A stretch of 64,000 bases of DNA from Actinomyces sp. oral taxon 171 str. F0337 (GCF_005696555.1 NZ_CP040005.1:992001-1056000), one strand, 5' to 3'. Shown: positions 44,592 to 52,896, counted from the first letter of the stretch. Program-made: numbers and translations. Notes: a model not told the origin generated them from the sequence alone.

Positions 44592-45509
44592 GTGAGACTG
44601 CGTTTCGTCCTCTCGGAGACCGCCAAGGGCATGTCCCGGAATCTGGCGATGACGGTGTCCGTGATTCTCGTCGCCTTCGTATCGCTGCTCTTCGTGGGGG
44701 CCTCGGCACTGCTGCAGAGCCAGATCTCGACCATGAAGGGAGACTGGTACGACAAGGTCGAGGTCTCGGTCTACATGTGCCCCAAGTCCTCGGCCTCCTC
44801 CAACTGCGCCGACGGCGAGGCCACTGCTGCTCAGATCAGCGAGGTCGAGAACCTCATCACCAGCGGTGCCCCCTCCGGCTACGTCAAGTCCTACCAGATG
44901 GAGACCAAGGCCCAGGCCTATCAGAACTTCATGAAGGCCTACGCCAAGTCCGCCGTCGGGAGGAACGCCACTGAGGACATGATGCCCGTGTCCTTCCGCA
45001 TCAAGCTCAAGGACGCCGAGAACTACAAGCTGGTGGCCGAGCAGTTCGAGGGGCACAGTGGCGTGGAGCGTGTGGTCGACCAGCGTTCCACCCTCGAGCC
45101 CCTCTTCCTCGTGATGAACCGGGCCTCCTGGATCACAGGAGGGTTGGCGACCATCATGGCGGTGGCCGCGGTGCTGCTCATCTCGACGACCATCAGGCTG
45201 TCGGCCATGTCCCGCTCCCGACAGACCGGGATCATGCGCCTGGTGGGAGCCTCGAACCTCTTCATCCAGCTGCCCTTCATTCTTGAAGGGGTGCTTGCCG
45301 CCCTCACCGGGGCGATTCTCGCCGTGGCCACGCTGTGGGTAGGAGTCCGCTACGTCGTGGAGGGGTGGCTCGCCTCCTCCATATCCTTCACGAGCGCCTT
45401 CATCAGCACCAGAGATGTTCTCCTCCTGTCGCCCTGGCTGATCCTGGCGGCCATCGCCCTGGCCGCGGTCTCCTCCGCCTTCTCACTGTCCAAGTACACG
45501 AGGGTCTGA
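44592..45509 (+). CDS. ftsX: Cell division protein FtsX
   Basis: A 305-residue membrane protein starting at GTG 44592 with AAGGAGAAG upstream. A short cytoplasmic end is followed by helix 1 (about 18-42), an extracellular domain of about 125 residues (MKGDWYDKVEVSVYMCPK), then three more helices with RQTGIMRLVGASNLFIQLPF between helices 2 and 3. The extracellular loop normally recruits the hydrolase encoded next. Two cysteines (in MCPK and NCAD) in that loop could form a disulfide. Confidence 0.95.
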   Translation: MRLRFVLSETAKGMSRNLAMTVSVILVAFVSLLFVGASALLQSQISTMKGDWYDKVEVSVYMCPKSSASSNCADGEATAAQISEVENLITSGAPSGYVKSYQMETKAQAYQNFMKAYAKSAVGRNATEDMMPVSFRIKLKDAENYKLVAEQFEGHSGVERVVDQRSTLEPLFLVMNRASWITGGLATIMAVAAVLLISTTIRLSAMSRSRQTGIMRLVGASNLFIQLPFILEGVLAALTGAILAVATLWVGVRYVVEGWLASSISFTSAFISTRDVLLLSPWLILAAIALAAVSSAFSLSKYTRV

Positions 45510-45515
45510 TCTCGC

Positions 45516-46832
45516 ATGCTGTCTCGTCTGTTCCTCCGTCGCTCGCGCCGGCGTGCCGCGGTCTGCGCCCTGGCCGCCGCCAGCCTCGCCTTCTTCTACT
45601 CCGGGGACATCTCCCTGGCCGATGAGCGCGACGACGCCGTGGCCAAACAGAGTGAGGCTCAGCGCAAGCAGCAGGAGGTCCTCTCCTCCCTCGAGGGGGT
45701 CAGCGCCGATCTGGGACAGGCCTACATCTCGCTTCAGAACGCCCAGGCCTCCTTGAGCACCGCGGAATCCGAGCTGACCACCGCTGAGACGGCTCTGGCC
45801 GCCAAGGAGAGGGAGCAGCAGATCGCCAGTGACCGCCTGGCCGCGGCGCAGAGCAGCCTTGAGACGGTCAAGCAGGAGTCCGAGGCGTCCCAGAAGACGG
45901 CCTCGGAGACCTCCAGCTCCGTGGCGGAGATCGTGGTGTCCACCTACCAGGGGGACAACTCGGTGACCTCGTGGAGCTATGTTCTCGCCTCGCAGGACGT
46001 CGAGGAGCTCAGCCAGCGTGCCTCAGCGGTCGAGATCGGCTCAGGGGTCCAGGAGGCGGTCCTGTCCGCCGCCGAGGTCGAGCGCGCTCAGAACGCCAAC
46101 CGTGAGGCCAGACAGAATGCTGCCACCACGCGAGTCGGCACGCTCAAGACCGAGGCCGACACCGCCGAGGCCAACGCCAAGACGGCCCGGGACGCGGCCA
46201 AGACCAAACGGGACGAGGTCGCCAAGCTGGCTGCTCAGAAGAAGTCCGCCGCCGCGGCGCTGGAGAGCCGTAAGAGCAGTCTCCAGTCCCAGCTCGACCA
46301 GGCCAACGCCGATGCCGCTGCCGCTGCCGCGCGAGTCGCCCAGATCGACGCCGCCAACCGGGCTGCGGCCAGCGCCGGAACCATGCCGTCGGTCCCCTCG
46401 AGCTCGATCGGCTCCGACTCCCTGGGAAGCGGGTACATCGGTCACCCGATCACCGGTCCGCTCGAGGTGACCTCGCCCTTCGGGTACCGCGTTCACCCGG
46501 TCACCGGCACCGGAACAGGGCACCAGGGGGTCGACTTCGCCGCGAGTGAGGGGACGCCCCAGTACGCCGCGGTCTCCGGAGTAGCCACCTACTGGGACTC
46601 CGAGTCCTGCGGCATCGGCATTGACATCAACGGCGGCATCATCGACGGGCACTCCTACGTCATCACTCTGTGCCACCTCTCCTCGCGCAGCATTGCCGAC
46701 GGCCAGCAGGTCAATCGCGGTGACGTCGTCGGCGCGACCGGCTCAACCGGCTACGCGACCGGGGCGCACGTCCACTTCCAGGTGGCTCAGGACGGGGTGT
46801 ACATCGACCCGATGTCCCTGCCCGGTTTCTAG
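45516..46832 (+). CDS. M23 (LytM) peptidase with coiled coil, EnvC-like FtsEX partner
   Basis: A 438-residue exported protein. The N-terminus (RRSRRRAAVCALAAASLAFF) is a signal peptide or anchor, followed by coiled coils at about residues 37-130 and 180-290, as in EnvC and PcsB. The C-terminal M23 domain (about 315-432) has SPFGYRVHPVTG, the zinc motif GHQGVDF (H, D), CHLSS and GAHVHFQV (HxH), so all metal ligands are present and it should be an active endopeptidase. It starts 6 bases after ftsX, placing it as the hydrolase that FtsEX controls at the septum. Confidence 0.92.
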   Translation: MLSRLFLRRSRRRAAVCALAAASLAFFYSGDISLADERDDAVAKQSEAQRKQQEVLSSLEGVSADLGQAYISLQNAQASLSTAESELTTAETALAAKEREQQIASDRLAAAQSSLETVKQESEASQKTASETSSSVAEIVVSTYQGDNSVTSWSYVLASQDVEELSQRASAVEIGSGVQEAVLSAAEVERAQNANREARQNAATTRVGTLKTEADTAEANAKTARDAAKTKRDEVAKLAAQKKSAAAALESRKSSLQSQLDQANADAAAAAARVAQIDAANRAAASAGTMPSVPSSSIGSDSLGSGYIGHPITGPLEVTSPFGYRVHPVTGTGTGHQGVDFAASEGTPQYAAVSGVATYWDSESCGIGIDINGGIIDGHSYVITLCHLSSRSIADGQQVNRGDVVGATGSTGYATGAHVHFQVAQDGVYIDPMSLPGF

Positions 46833-46987
46833 GCGAGTTCTTCTTGACGAGGCCCGTAAACTCCTGTCCCTGCGCGTCGTCGTGTCACGCCACGATGCCC
46901 CGGTGGGGAGCAGCTCACTCGGAGGGGACTCCGGGCCGCCCTGACGTGGGAGCGCCAGCCATCCAGTACTCGTGAAAGGACAGGCCG

Positions 46988-47524
46988 ATGACCCCTGCCC
47001 CCAAGTCTGCTCGGGCGTCCAAGCCAACGGCCGGGCAGAAGGCGAAGGCCGCTTCCGACGCCCACAAGACGGTGGCCCGTAACCGCAAGGCGACCCACGA
47101 CTACTTCATCGAGGACCGCTATGAGGCAGGGCTGGTTCTCACCGGCACCGAGGTCAAGGCATTGCGCATGGGACGGGCCTCGCTCACCGAGGCCTGGATC
47201 GAGATCGACCGCCATGGCGAGGCCTGGCTCCAGGGGGCTCATATCCCCGAGTACCTGCAAGGGACGTGGAACAACCACTCCCCGCGTCGCAAGCGCAAGC
47301 TGCTCCTGCACCGCAGCGAGCTCGAGCGTCTTAAGACCAGGGTGCAGGCCAAGGGCTACACCGTGGTCCCGCTGGAGCTGTACTTCATCGGTGGCCGCGC
47401 CAAGCTGGAGATCGCCCTTGCCCGAGGCAAGCAGGACTGGGACAAGCGCCAGGCCCTGCGCGAGGCGCAGGACAAGAGGGAGGCTGCCCGGGCCATGGCC
47501 GCCGCCAACCGACGTCGGGGCTGA
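46988..47524 (+). CDS. smpB: SsrA-binding protein SmpB
   Basis: A 178-residue protein that delivers tmRNA to stalled ribosomes. The core is canonical: ATHDYFIEDRYEAGLVLTGT, EVKALRMGRASLTEAW, LHRSELERL and a basic C-terminal tail (KQDWDKRQALREAQDKREAA) that enters the mRNA channel. An extra 30-residue Lys/Ala-rich N-terminus is usual in Actinobacteria. AAAGGACAG precedes the ATG. Its RNA partner lies 1.3 kb downstream. Confidence 0.97.
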   Translation: MTPAPKSARASKPTAGQKAKAASDAHKTVARNRKATHDYFIEDRYEAGLVLTGTEVKALRMGRASLTEAWIEIDRHGEAWLQGAHIPEYLQGTWNNHSPRRKRKLLLHRSELERLKTRVQAKGYTVVPLELYFIGGRAKLEIALARGKQDWDKRQALREAQDKREAARAMAAANRRRG

Positions 47525-47587
47525 GGCCGCCGTGATCATCCGCACGGCTTGTATAGCCTGCGCGGCCCTCACTCGTGTCGTCCGGTC

Positions 47588-48574
47588 CTACCAGTGCTGG
47601 TGTACGTAGGGCCTGATGAGACGGTCGTAGAGCTCTCTCACCGCAGTGTGCATCTCCTGACTCAGCGGTGGCAGCTCGGCTGCACGGGCGTTGGAGCGTA
47701 CCTGATTGAGACTATGAGCGTCAGGCAGGATGCAGGTGATGCCCTCCTGATCCAGGAGCCACCGCAGGGCGACCTGGACCGGTGGAACATGCTCGGGGCC
47801 GAGCCGGCGGCACAGGCCGGAGAACTCGTGGGCGGCTTGCATTCCCACCTCGTCGGGGACCACGGAGTAGATCCAGCCGGCGTCGAGGGCCGCCACTGAT
47901 CCGGACGGTGCGGGTGTGCTACCACGACGACGGTTATGGGACAGCAGCCCATCAGGTAGCGGAACCCTCGCGATCACTGCGGTCCCGGACTCGCGCGCAG
48001 CGGGGAGAACTTCCTCCAGGGGCTTGTGCCGGAAGACGTTCACGATGATCTCCACGCTCGCGCAACCCAGGTGCCGGATCGCCTCGAGAGCCTCGGCGCA
48101 GGTGAGGACGCTCACTCCGTAGCAGCGTATCCGCTCGGTCTCGACCAGCTCGTCGAGGAGCTCCCACAGGTGCTGGCGTTGAAGTAGCTCGATGGGAGGA
48201 GCATGCAGATGGACAATGTCGATGGTCTCGGTGCCGAGATTTTTCCGGGAGCGGTCGTTCCAGTGAAGAACAAGGTCTCGACTGAAGCCGTCGGTGGGAT
48301 ACGTCCTCTCTCCACTGCTCCTCCCCATCTTCGTGGCCACCGTGAGTCCGGTGCGAGGACGAGCGGAGAAGAACTCGCCGAGGAACCTCTCTGAGGCGCC
48401 GTTGTCATAGGCGTCGGCCGTATCGATGAAGGTGACCCCCGAGGCGCATGCTGCATCGAGATTGCTGAAGGCACGAGAAGGATCGACTTCGCTCAGATCA
48501 ATGCCCAGTTGCCACGTACCAGTGCCGATGACTGGGATCTCGCGGCCCAGGGCGGGAAACAGGCGTGTGTCCAT
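47588..48574 (-). CDS. Aldo/keto reductase family protein
   Basis: A 328-residue (beta/alpha)8 NADPH-dependent oxidoreductase. AAGGAGAG lies before ATG 48574. The catalytic tetrad is visible: Asp and Tyr in DTADAYDNGASERFLG, Lys in VATKMGRSS and His in DIVHLHAPP. The overall pattern is that of the YdhF/YghZ-like branch. The substrate is not predictable. It is inserted in reverse between smpB and the tmRNA gene and has no functional link to either. Confidence 0.88.
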   Translation of the reverse strand: MDTRLFPALGREIPVIGTGTWQLGIDLSEVDPSRAFSNLDAACASGVTFIDTADAYDNGASERFLGEFFSARPRTGLTVATKMGRSSGERTYPTDGFSRDLVLHWNDRSRKNLGTETIDIVHLHAPPIELLQRQHLWELLDELVETERIRCYGVSVLTCAEALEAIRHLGCASVEIIVNVFRHKPLEEVLPAARESGTAVIARVPLPDGLLSHNRRRGSTPAPSGSVAALDAGWIYSVVPDEVGMQAAHEFSGLCRRLGPEHVPPVQVALRWLLDQEGITCILPDAHSLNQVRSNARAAELPPLSQEMHTAVRELYDRLIRPYVHQHW

Positions 48575-48716
48575 GACACTCTCCTTGACGCTGTGCAGAG
48601 GAGGACCGAGGTCACCACGAGGTAACCGGCCTGTTCTGTCATGATATTCGTTCAAGTCGCTGACCCGCCATCGCCGCAGTTGAGCAGCTCGCCGAGACGC
48701 CGTGTGGCGCAGTCCT

Positions 48717-48747
48717 CCGACACTGGTCGTCCTCTTCCTGCTAGACT
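48717..48747 (+). promoter_or_regulatory. Candidate tmRNA promoter
   Basis: CCGACA (48717-48722) and TAGACT (48742-48747), 19 bases apart. Transcription would begin near 48755, leaving a leader of about 50 bases to be trimmed from the tmRNA precursor. Confidence 0.4.
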
Positions 48748-48807
48748 TGTGTGGCCCTTTGAGGGCGTGTTCCGGGAGGCCTCAGGGCTGCCGGTGACAA
48801 CTGCACA

Positions 48808-49175
48808 GGGGATGATCGGTTTCGACGACGGTCGTAGGTTCAGGAGAAGCGGGTCGAGGATGCGCAGTCATCTCGTCAACGCTCTGCGCGAACCAATAGG
48901 TGCCGATAACACTCGCACCGACTTCGCCCTCGCCGCCTGAGCGAGCCTCGAAGTCCGTCAGCCCGGGGAGCGCTTCCGCCCCGGTTCCTGGCGTCATCCA
49001 GGGAGCCACTGCTGAGAGCCCGTGTCGGTAGGGCTCTTGGGACTTTTCATCGACTGAGCCCGTCGGCGTCCTTGCTCGCGTGAGACGCCGGGGCTGAGAA
49101 AAACGCTAGCGAGCTGCACCCGGAGAAGTCCTGTTGTGCGCCCGTCGGACGGGGGTTCGATTCCCCCCATCTCCA
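48808..49175 (+). ncRNA. ssrA: Transfer-messenger RNA (tmRNA)
   Basis: A 368-base RNA that, with SmpB, rescues stalled ribosomes and tags the broken protein. The 5' end GGGGATGATCGGTTTCGAC is the conserved tmRNA opening. GGGGATG pairs with CATCTCC at 49168-49174 as the acceptor stem (one G-U) with A73 at 49175. The T arm GGGGGTTCGATTCCCCCC precedes it. The tag frame is at 48902-48940. CCA is not encoded. A strong terminator follows 12 bases later. Confidence 0.95.
48902..48940 (+). other. tmRNA-encoded proteolysis tag
   Basis: GCC is the resume codon. The frame reads ADNTRTDFALAA and ends in TGA at 48938-48940. The ALAA end is the standard degradation signal for ClpXP-type proteases. Confidence 0.93.
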
Positions 49176-49187
49176 CAAATTCCCATG

Positions 49188-49232
49188 AGAGGTGCCCGCT
49201 GAATCGCCGGTTCAGCGGGCACCTCTGTTTTT
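49188..49232 (+). terminator. Rho-independent terminator of ssrA
   Basis: A perfect 16-bp stem (AGAGGTGCCCGCTGAA at 49188-49203 with its complement at 49211-49226), a 7-base loop, then GTTTTT. This is the strongest intrinsic terminator in the window. Confidence 0.92.
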
Positions 49233-49275
49233 GCCGCCGGCTCCCGGACTGGTGGAACATCCCCGGACCACTACG

Positions 49276-49281
49276 TAGCCT
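49276..49281 (+). promoter_or_regulatory. Leaderless -10 element for ogt
   Basis: TAGCCT ends 6 bases before ATG 49288, with no ribosome site between. Confidence 0.5.
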
Positions 49282-49287
49282 GACTCC

Positions 49288-49866
49288 ATGGCGACGACGA
49301 ACGACACGGCTCGCAGCTGCACTGTGAGCACTCCTGACGGTCCCTTCACCATCGTCACGGGCCACGGCAGTGCCGATGGCGCCGACGACGGCGTCGACCG
49401 GGCCGAGTACGTGCTCGCCTCAGGATGGACCGCCGACACCAAGGAGCTGGTCGGGCTCATCCACCCGAGTCTGAGACCATCCCGCACCGAGGCGTTTTCG
49501 GAGGGGGAGTGCGATGGGACCCTGGCACGTGCTGTTGCCGCCATGCGCTCCTACTACCGCGGCGAGGGCGACGCTCTCGCTGAGGTTCCTGTTCTCCAGG
49601 TCGGCGGCCCCTTCATCGAGCAGGCCTGGTCCAGGCTCCGAGAGGTCGCCGCAGGCACCACACTGACCTACACCGAGCTCGCCCAGGCCAGTGGGAGGCC
49701 GGCGGCCTCACGGGCCGCCGCCTCAGCGTGTGCACGCAATGCCGCGGCGCTGTTCGTCCCCTGCCACCGCATACGGCGTTCCGACGGAAGCGTCGGGGGA
49801 TTCCGCTACGGAACCGCCGTCAAGATCTCTTTGCTGCGCCGCGAAGGGGCTACGGGACTCGGATAA
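49288..49866 (+). CDS. ogt: Methylated-DNA--protein-cysteine methyltransferase
   Basis: A 192-residue suicide repair protein that takes the methyl group from O6-methylguanine onto its own cysteine. The active-site block LFVPCHRIRRSDGSVGGFRYG and the helix-turn-helix region TLTYTELAQASGRPAASRAAASA (wing and arginine finger) are intact. The N-terminal 85 residues are the variable Ogt/MGMT domain. It lies alone between tmRNA and the GntR gene, convergent with the latter. Confidence 0.93.
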   Translation: MATTNDTARSCTVSTPDGPFTIVTGHGSADGADDGVDRAEYVLASGWTADTKELVGLIHPSLRPSRTEAFSEGECDGTLARAVAAMRSYYRGEGDALAEVPVLQVGGPFIEQAWSRLREVAAGTTLTYTELAQASGRPAASRAAASACARNAAALFVPCHRIRRSDGSVGGFRYGTAVKISLLRREGATGLG

Positions 49867-49886
49867 GAGGACTGCTGCCGCTCGGT

Positions 49887-50606
49887 TCAGGTGAGGGCGG
49901 CCAGGAGTGGGGCGTAGTGGTCGGTGATGGCCTCGCGGTAGGCCTGGGCGTCTCCGGCGCGTGCGGCCTGGAGCATGGTCCGGTGAGCTCTGGCGGCGCT
50001 GAGCATGTCCTCGGGTCTGGGTGCGCCCAGGAGGGGGACGGTCAGGGTGTGGACGGCCCAGAAGGCCTCGGTGAGGTGCAAGAAGAGATGGTTGTCCAAG
50101 GGCTCGAGCAGTCTCATGTGGAAGCGGCGGTCCTGCTCGGTGAACAGCTCGCCTTTTTGGGCATGGACGTCCATCTGCGCCACGATCTGGTCGAGCTCGG
50201 TGTCCTGGCGGTTCTTCCAGGTCTGGGTGACGGGTTCGGCCAGGGCCTTGTCGAGGGTGATGCGGACCTCGACGATGTCGCGTAGTCCGCGGTGGTCGTC
50301 TCCGGGGTTGAGGAGGCCTCTGAAGACGAGGGACTCGACCATGGGGCGCATGGAGACCTTGCCGACGAACATGCCGTGTCCGTGGCGGACCTCGACGATG
50401 TCGAGGGCGACCAGGGTGCGTACGGCCTCGCGCACGGAGGAGCGCGACACTCCCAGGTCCGAGCACAGCTGCGACTCCGTCGGCAACGCATCACCCACCT
50501 GAAGGCCGGTTCTCAGGATGTAGTTCTTGATCTCGGCGATCGCTGTGGAGGACTGAGTCATGGGGGTGGTGGTGAGGCCGGACATGACACCGCGGGACAT
50601 CTGCAT
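49887..50606 (-). CDS. FadR-type GntR regulator, copy 1 (NanR-like)
   Basis: A 239-residue regulator. The winged helix is at about residues 22-85 (GDALPTESQLCSDLGVSRSS, VREAVRTLVALDIVEVRHGH), followed by a C-terminal FCD effector domain with the metal-ligand pattern ITLDKALAEP, DRRFHMRLLEP and RAHRTMLQAA. ATG 50606 is chosen because GACAAT ends 6 bases before it (leaderless) and a GTC-G-GAC box overlaps that element, which suggests self-repression. It is about 80% identical to copy 2. Control of the sialic acid import genes is inferred from shared boxes. Confidence 0.88.
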   Translation of the reverse strand: MQMSRGVMSGLTTTPMTQSSTAIAEIKNYILRTGLQVGDALPTESQLCSDLGVSRSSVREAVRTLVALDIVEVRHGHGMFVGKVSMRPMVESLVFRGLLNPGDDHRGLRDIVEVRITLDKALAEPVTQTWKNRQDTELDQIVAQMDVHAQKGELFTEQDRRFHMRLLEPLDNHLFLHLTEAFWAVHTLTVPLLGAPRPEDMLSAARAHRTMLQAARAGDAQAYREAITDHYAPLLAALT

Positions 50607-50613
50607 GGCCCCA

Positions 50614-50624
50614 TTGTCCGACTT
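50614..50624 (-). promoter_or_regulatory. Operator-like box overlapping the GntR copy 1 promoter
   Basis: On the minus strand AAGTCGGACAA, matching 8 of 11 bases of the ACGTCAGACAT boxes before the importer genes and the GTC-N-GAC core of FadR-type sites. It overlaps the -10-like GACAAT (50613-50618), a geometry for autorepression. Confidence 0.5.
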
Positions 50625-50810
50625 TTGGTGCATTTACGCTGGTGAATGTCGAACCGCACCCACCCATGCGCTCTCAAGACCCCAGGCAGCTGACAGGTTG
50701 AGTGTGGAGTCGTCGTCGGTCAGCGGTCGGTGGCGGAGCCGCGAACCGCAGATCAGTGACTGATTGTGATTGGATTACTGCGATATAGATCATGGTGTAA
50801 CAATTGCGGC

Positions 50811-51914
50811 ATGCCTCTCACGCATGAATCGCTCCCTGCCCGTCCTCCCTACGACAGTGCCACTGCAGCCCTGCTTGAGCGCATTGAGCCGCTCGGCATC
50901 TTCCGGACCATGACGGTGCGGAATATCCCGAGTTGGCGCGCCCCCGTTGATGAGGTCCGAGCGGGTTTCCTGCTCAGGCATCCTGACGTCGACCTGGAGG
51001 ATGTTGAGGTCCTTCGTCAGAACGGGACGGCGTTTCCCGCTGCGGTCGCGCGGGCCGTCCAAAGCGCCTCCGTCGGCCGGCCCGGTCCTCTGTTCCTCTC
51101 CCTGCACGGGGGAGGACTGGTGATGGGGTGCCGTTTCAACGGTCTGTTGACCGTTGTCCCGTGGCTGCGGAGGCATGGAGGCGTCATTGTCAGTCCTGAG
51201 TACCGGCTGGCTCCGGAGCATCCGGCACCCGCCGGCGTCGAGGACTGCTACGCCACGCTGTGCTGGGCGGTCGAGCATGCCGAGGACCTCGGGGCCGATC
51301 CGCGGCGCGTCGTCGTCGTCGGGCCGAGCGCCGGTGGAGGGCTGAGCGCCGGCACGCTGCTCATGGCGCGAGACCGACAGGGGCCGGCCGTTCTCGGCGG
51401 GCTGCTGGACTACCTCATGCTGGATGACCGCACAGGAATGCGGCACTGGCAGGACTCGGTCTCGGCGCGTCAGTACCCGGACGATGGCACCTGGCCGGCG
51501 GCGTACAACAACGTTGCCTGGGACGCGGCGCTGGGGGAGCGGCGTGGCACGGAGCTGGTCACCCCATACGAGGCCCCCGCCCGCGCTACATGGCTGGGCG
51601 GACTGCCGCCGCTGTTCATCTCAGTGGCCTCCGCCGAGGTCTTCCGGGATGAGGATGTCGCCTTCGCCTCCAGGGTGTGGTGCGACGGCGGTGATGCCGA
51701 GCTGCACGTCTACCCCGGGGGCACTCACGCCATGGAGTTCGTCAATGCGCGGTGGCTCGCGCAGGGGCTCACTGCCGCGCGCGACCTGTGGATGGAGAGG
51801 CTGCTTCGTCCGGAGGACCCGCGCCTCAATGTTCTGGCCGTGGCGCAGGCCGGAACCTATCCGGCTCTGACGGAGCGGTTTTTGGCTGGGGGTGGTTTAG
51901 GTGAGGACTGCTAG
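50811..51914 (+). CDS. Alpha/beta hydrolase, HSL-family esterase
   Basis: A 367-residue esterase/lipase of the hormone-sensitive-lipase type. The oxyanion motif LSLHGGGLVMG, the nucleophile elbow GPSAGGGLSAG (Ser; the usual GDSAG Asp is Pro), Asp in SAEVFRDEDVAF and His in YPGGTHAMEF make a complete triad. No signal peptide, so cytoplasmic. ATG 50811 has AACAAT 6 bases before it. It sits between two sialic-acid-type regulators, so removal of O-acetyl groups from imported sialic acids is a reasonable guess; another small ester is equally possible. It overlaps GntR copy 2 convergently by 18 bases. Confidence 0.85.
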   Translation: MPLTHESLPARPPYDSATAALLERIEPLGIFRTMTVRNIPSWRAPVDEVRAGFLLRHPDVDLEDVEVLRQNGTAFPAAVARAVQSASVGRPGPLFLSLHGGGLVMGCRFNGLLTVVPWLRRHGGVIVSPEYRLAPEHPAPAGVEDCYATLCWAVEHAEDLGADPRRVVVVGPSAGGGLSAGTLLMARDRQGPAVLGGLLDYLMLDDRTGMRHWQDSVSARQYPDDGTWPAAYNNVAWDAALGERRGTELVTPYEAPARATWLGGLPPLFISVASAEVFRDEDVAFASRVWCDGGDAELHVYPGGTHAMEFVNARWLAQGLTAARDLWMERLLRPEDPRLNVLAVAQAGTYPALTERFLAGGGLGEDC

Positions 51915-52739
51915 GAGTGGGGCGTAGTGCTGGGTGATGGCTTGGTGGTAGGCGGGGATGTTTCCGGTGCGGGCTGCGTGGAGCATGGCTCGGTGGGCTT
52001 TTGCGGTGCTGGTGAGGTCTTCGAGCTTGGGGGCGCCCAGGAGGGGGACGGTGAGGGTGTGGATGGCCCAGAAGGCTTCGGTGAGGTGGAGGTAGAGGCG
52101 GTTGTCGAGGGGTTCGAGCAGGCGTGTGTGGAAGCGGCGGTCCTGGTCGGTGAAGAGCTCTCCTTGTGAGGCGAGGTGCTCGATCTTGTCGACGATGGTG
52201 TCGAGCTCGGGGTCTTGTCGGTTGTTCCAGGCGTGGGTGACGGGTTCGGCCAGGGCGTTGTCGAGGGTGATGCGTACTTCGACGATGTTGCGTAGTCCGC
52301 GGTGGTCGTCTCCGGGGTTGAGGAGGCCTTTGAAGACGAGGGACTCGACCATGGGGCGCATGGAGACCTGGCCGACGAACATGCCGTGTCCGTGGCGTAC
52401 TTCGACGATGTCGAGGGCGACGAGGGTGCGGACGGCCTCGCGGACGGAGGAGCGGGATACTCCCAGGTCGGTGCACAGCTGGGACTCCGTCGGCAACGCA
52501 TCACCCATCTGCAGGCCGGAGCGCAGGATGTAGTTCTTGATCGCGGTCATCGTGGTTTCCGCCTGAGTGACGGGCGACGTCATCAGTGTGGAGTAGGGGC
52601 CGTGGGGGATGATCGGTTCATCAATCGCAAGCGTGATGTTCGTCTCTTTCCCTGCGGCGGCGGTTGTGTGCGGTACGGATGCTCTGTTCATGATGCTGCT
52701 CTTCTTGCTGTCTGCCACGGTTCCTGCCCTGTCAGTCAT
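51897..52739 (-). CDS. FadR-type GntR regulator, copy 2 (NanR-like)
   Basis: A protein of up to 280 residues, nearly the same as copy 1 from IKNYILRSGLQMGDALPTES through the FCD domain to the C-terminus. The first 50 residues are not shared, and inner starts at 52691 or 52583 would give sizes closer to copy 1. It is divergent from the binding-protein gene 170 bases away, the classical position of a local repressor. The likely effector is a sialic acid or ManNAc-6-phosphate, as for other NanR proteins; this is inferred. Confidence 0.85.
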   Translation of the reverse strand: MTDRAGTVADSKKSSIMNRASVPHTTAAAGKETNITLAIDEPIIPHGPYSTLMTSPVTQAETTMTAIKNYILRSGLQMGDALPTESQLCTDLGVSRSSVREAVRTLVALDIVEVRHGHGMFVGQVSMRPMVESLVFKGLLNPGDDHRGLRNIVEVRITLDNALAEPVTHAWNNRQDPELDTIVDKIEHLASQGELFTDQDRRFHTRLLEPLDNRLYLHLTEAFWAIHTLTVPLLGAPKLEDLTSTAKAHRAMLHAARTGNIPAYHQAITQHYAPLLAVLT

Positions 52740-52871
52740 TGTTGATCACTGCGATGTGATTCCGCTCGTTGAACGACTCGCCCCAACGGTGGGGCGGTGG
52801 TTGGTGAGTGTCCTGCCTGCGAGGTCGTGAGTGGTCTGAGCTCCCCGACTTCTGCTACAGTCATCCTACCA

Positions 52872-52896
52872 ACGTCAGACATAAGACGTCAGACAT
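52872..52896 (+). promoter_or_regulatory. Tandem operator boxes before the binding-protein gene
   Basis: ACGTCAGACAT occurs twice, at 52872-52882 and 52886-52896 (14 bp centre to centre), between a -10-like TACAGT (52856-52861) and the AGGAGA ribosome site of the ATG at 52910. Read on the other strand the core is GTC-T-GAC, the FadR-type consensus. Confidence 0.65.

Noticed and set aside
49141..49175. T-arm-like end at 49.15 kb as a separate tRNA
   Set aside because: No cloverleaf could be formed locally. It pairs with 48808-48814 and is the 3' end of tmRNA.
49887..52739. Duplicated GntR genes as ends of a composite transposon
   Set aside because: No transposase, terminal inverted repeats or target duplications are seen. 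The copies are complete regulatory genes in the same direction.
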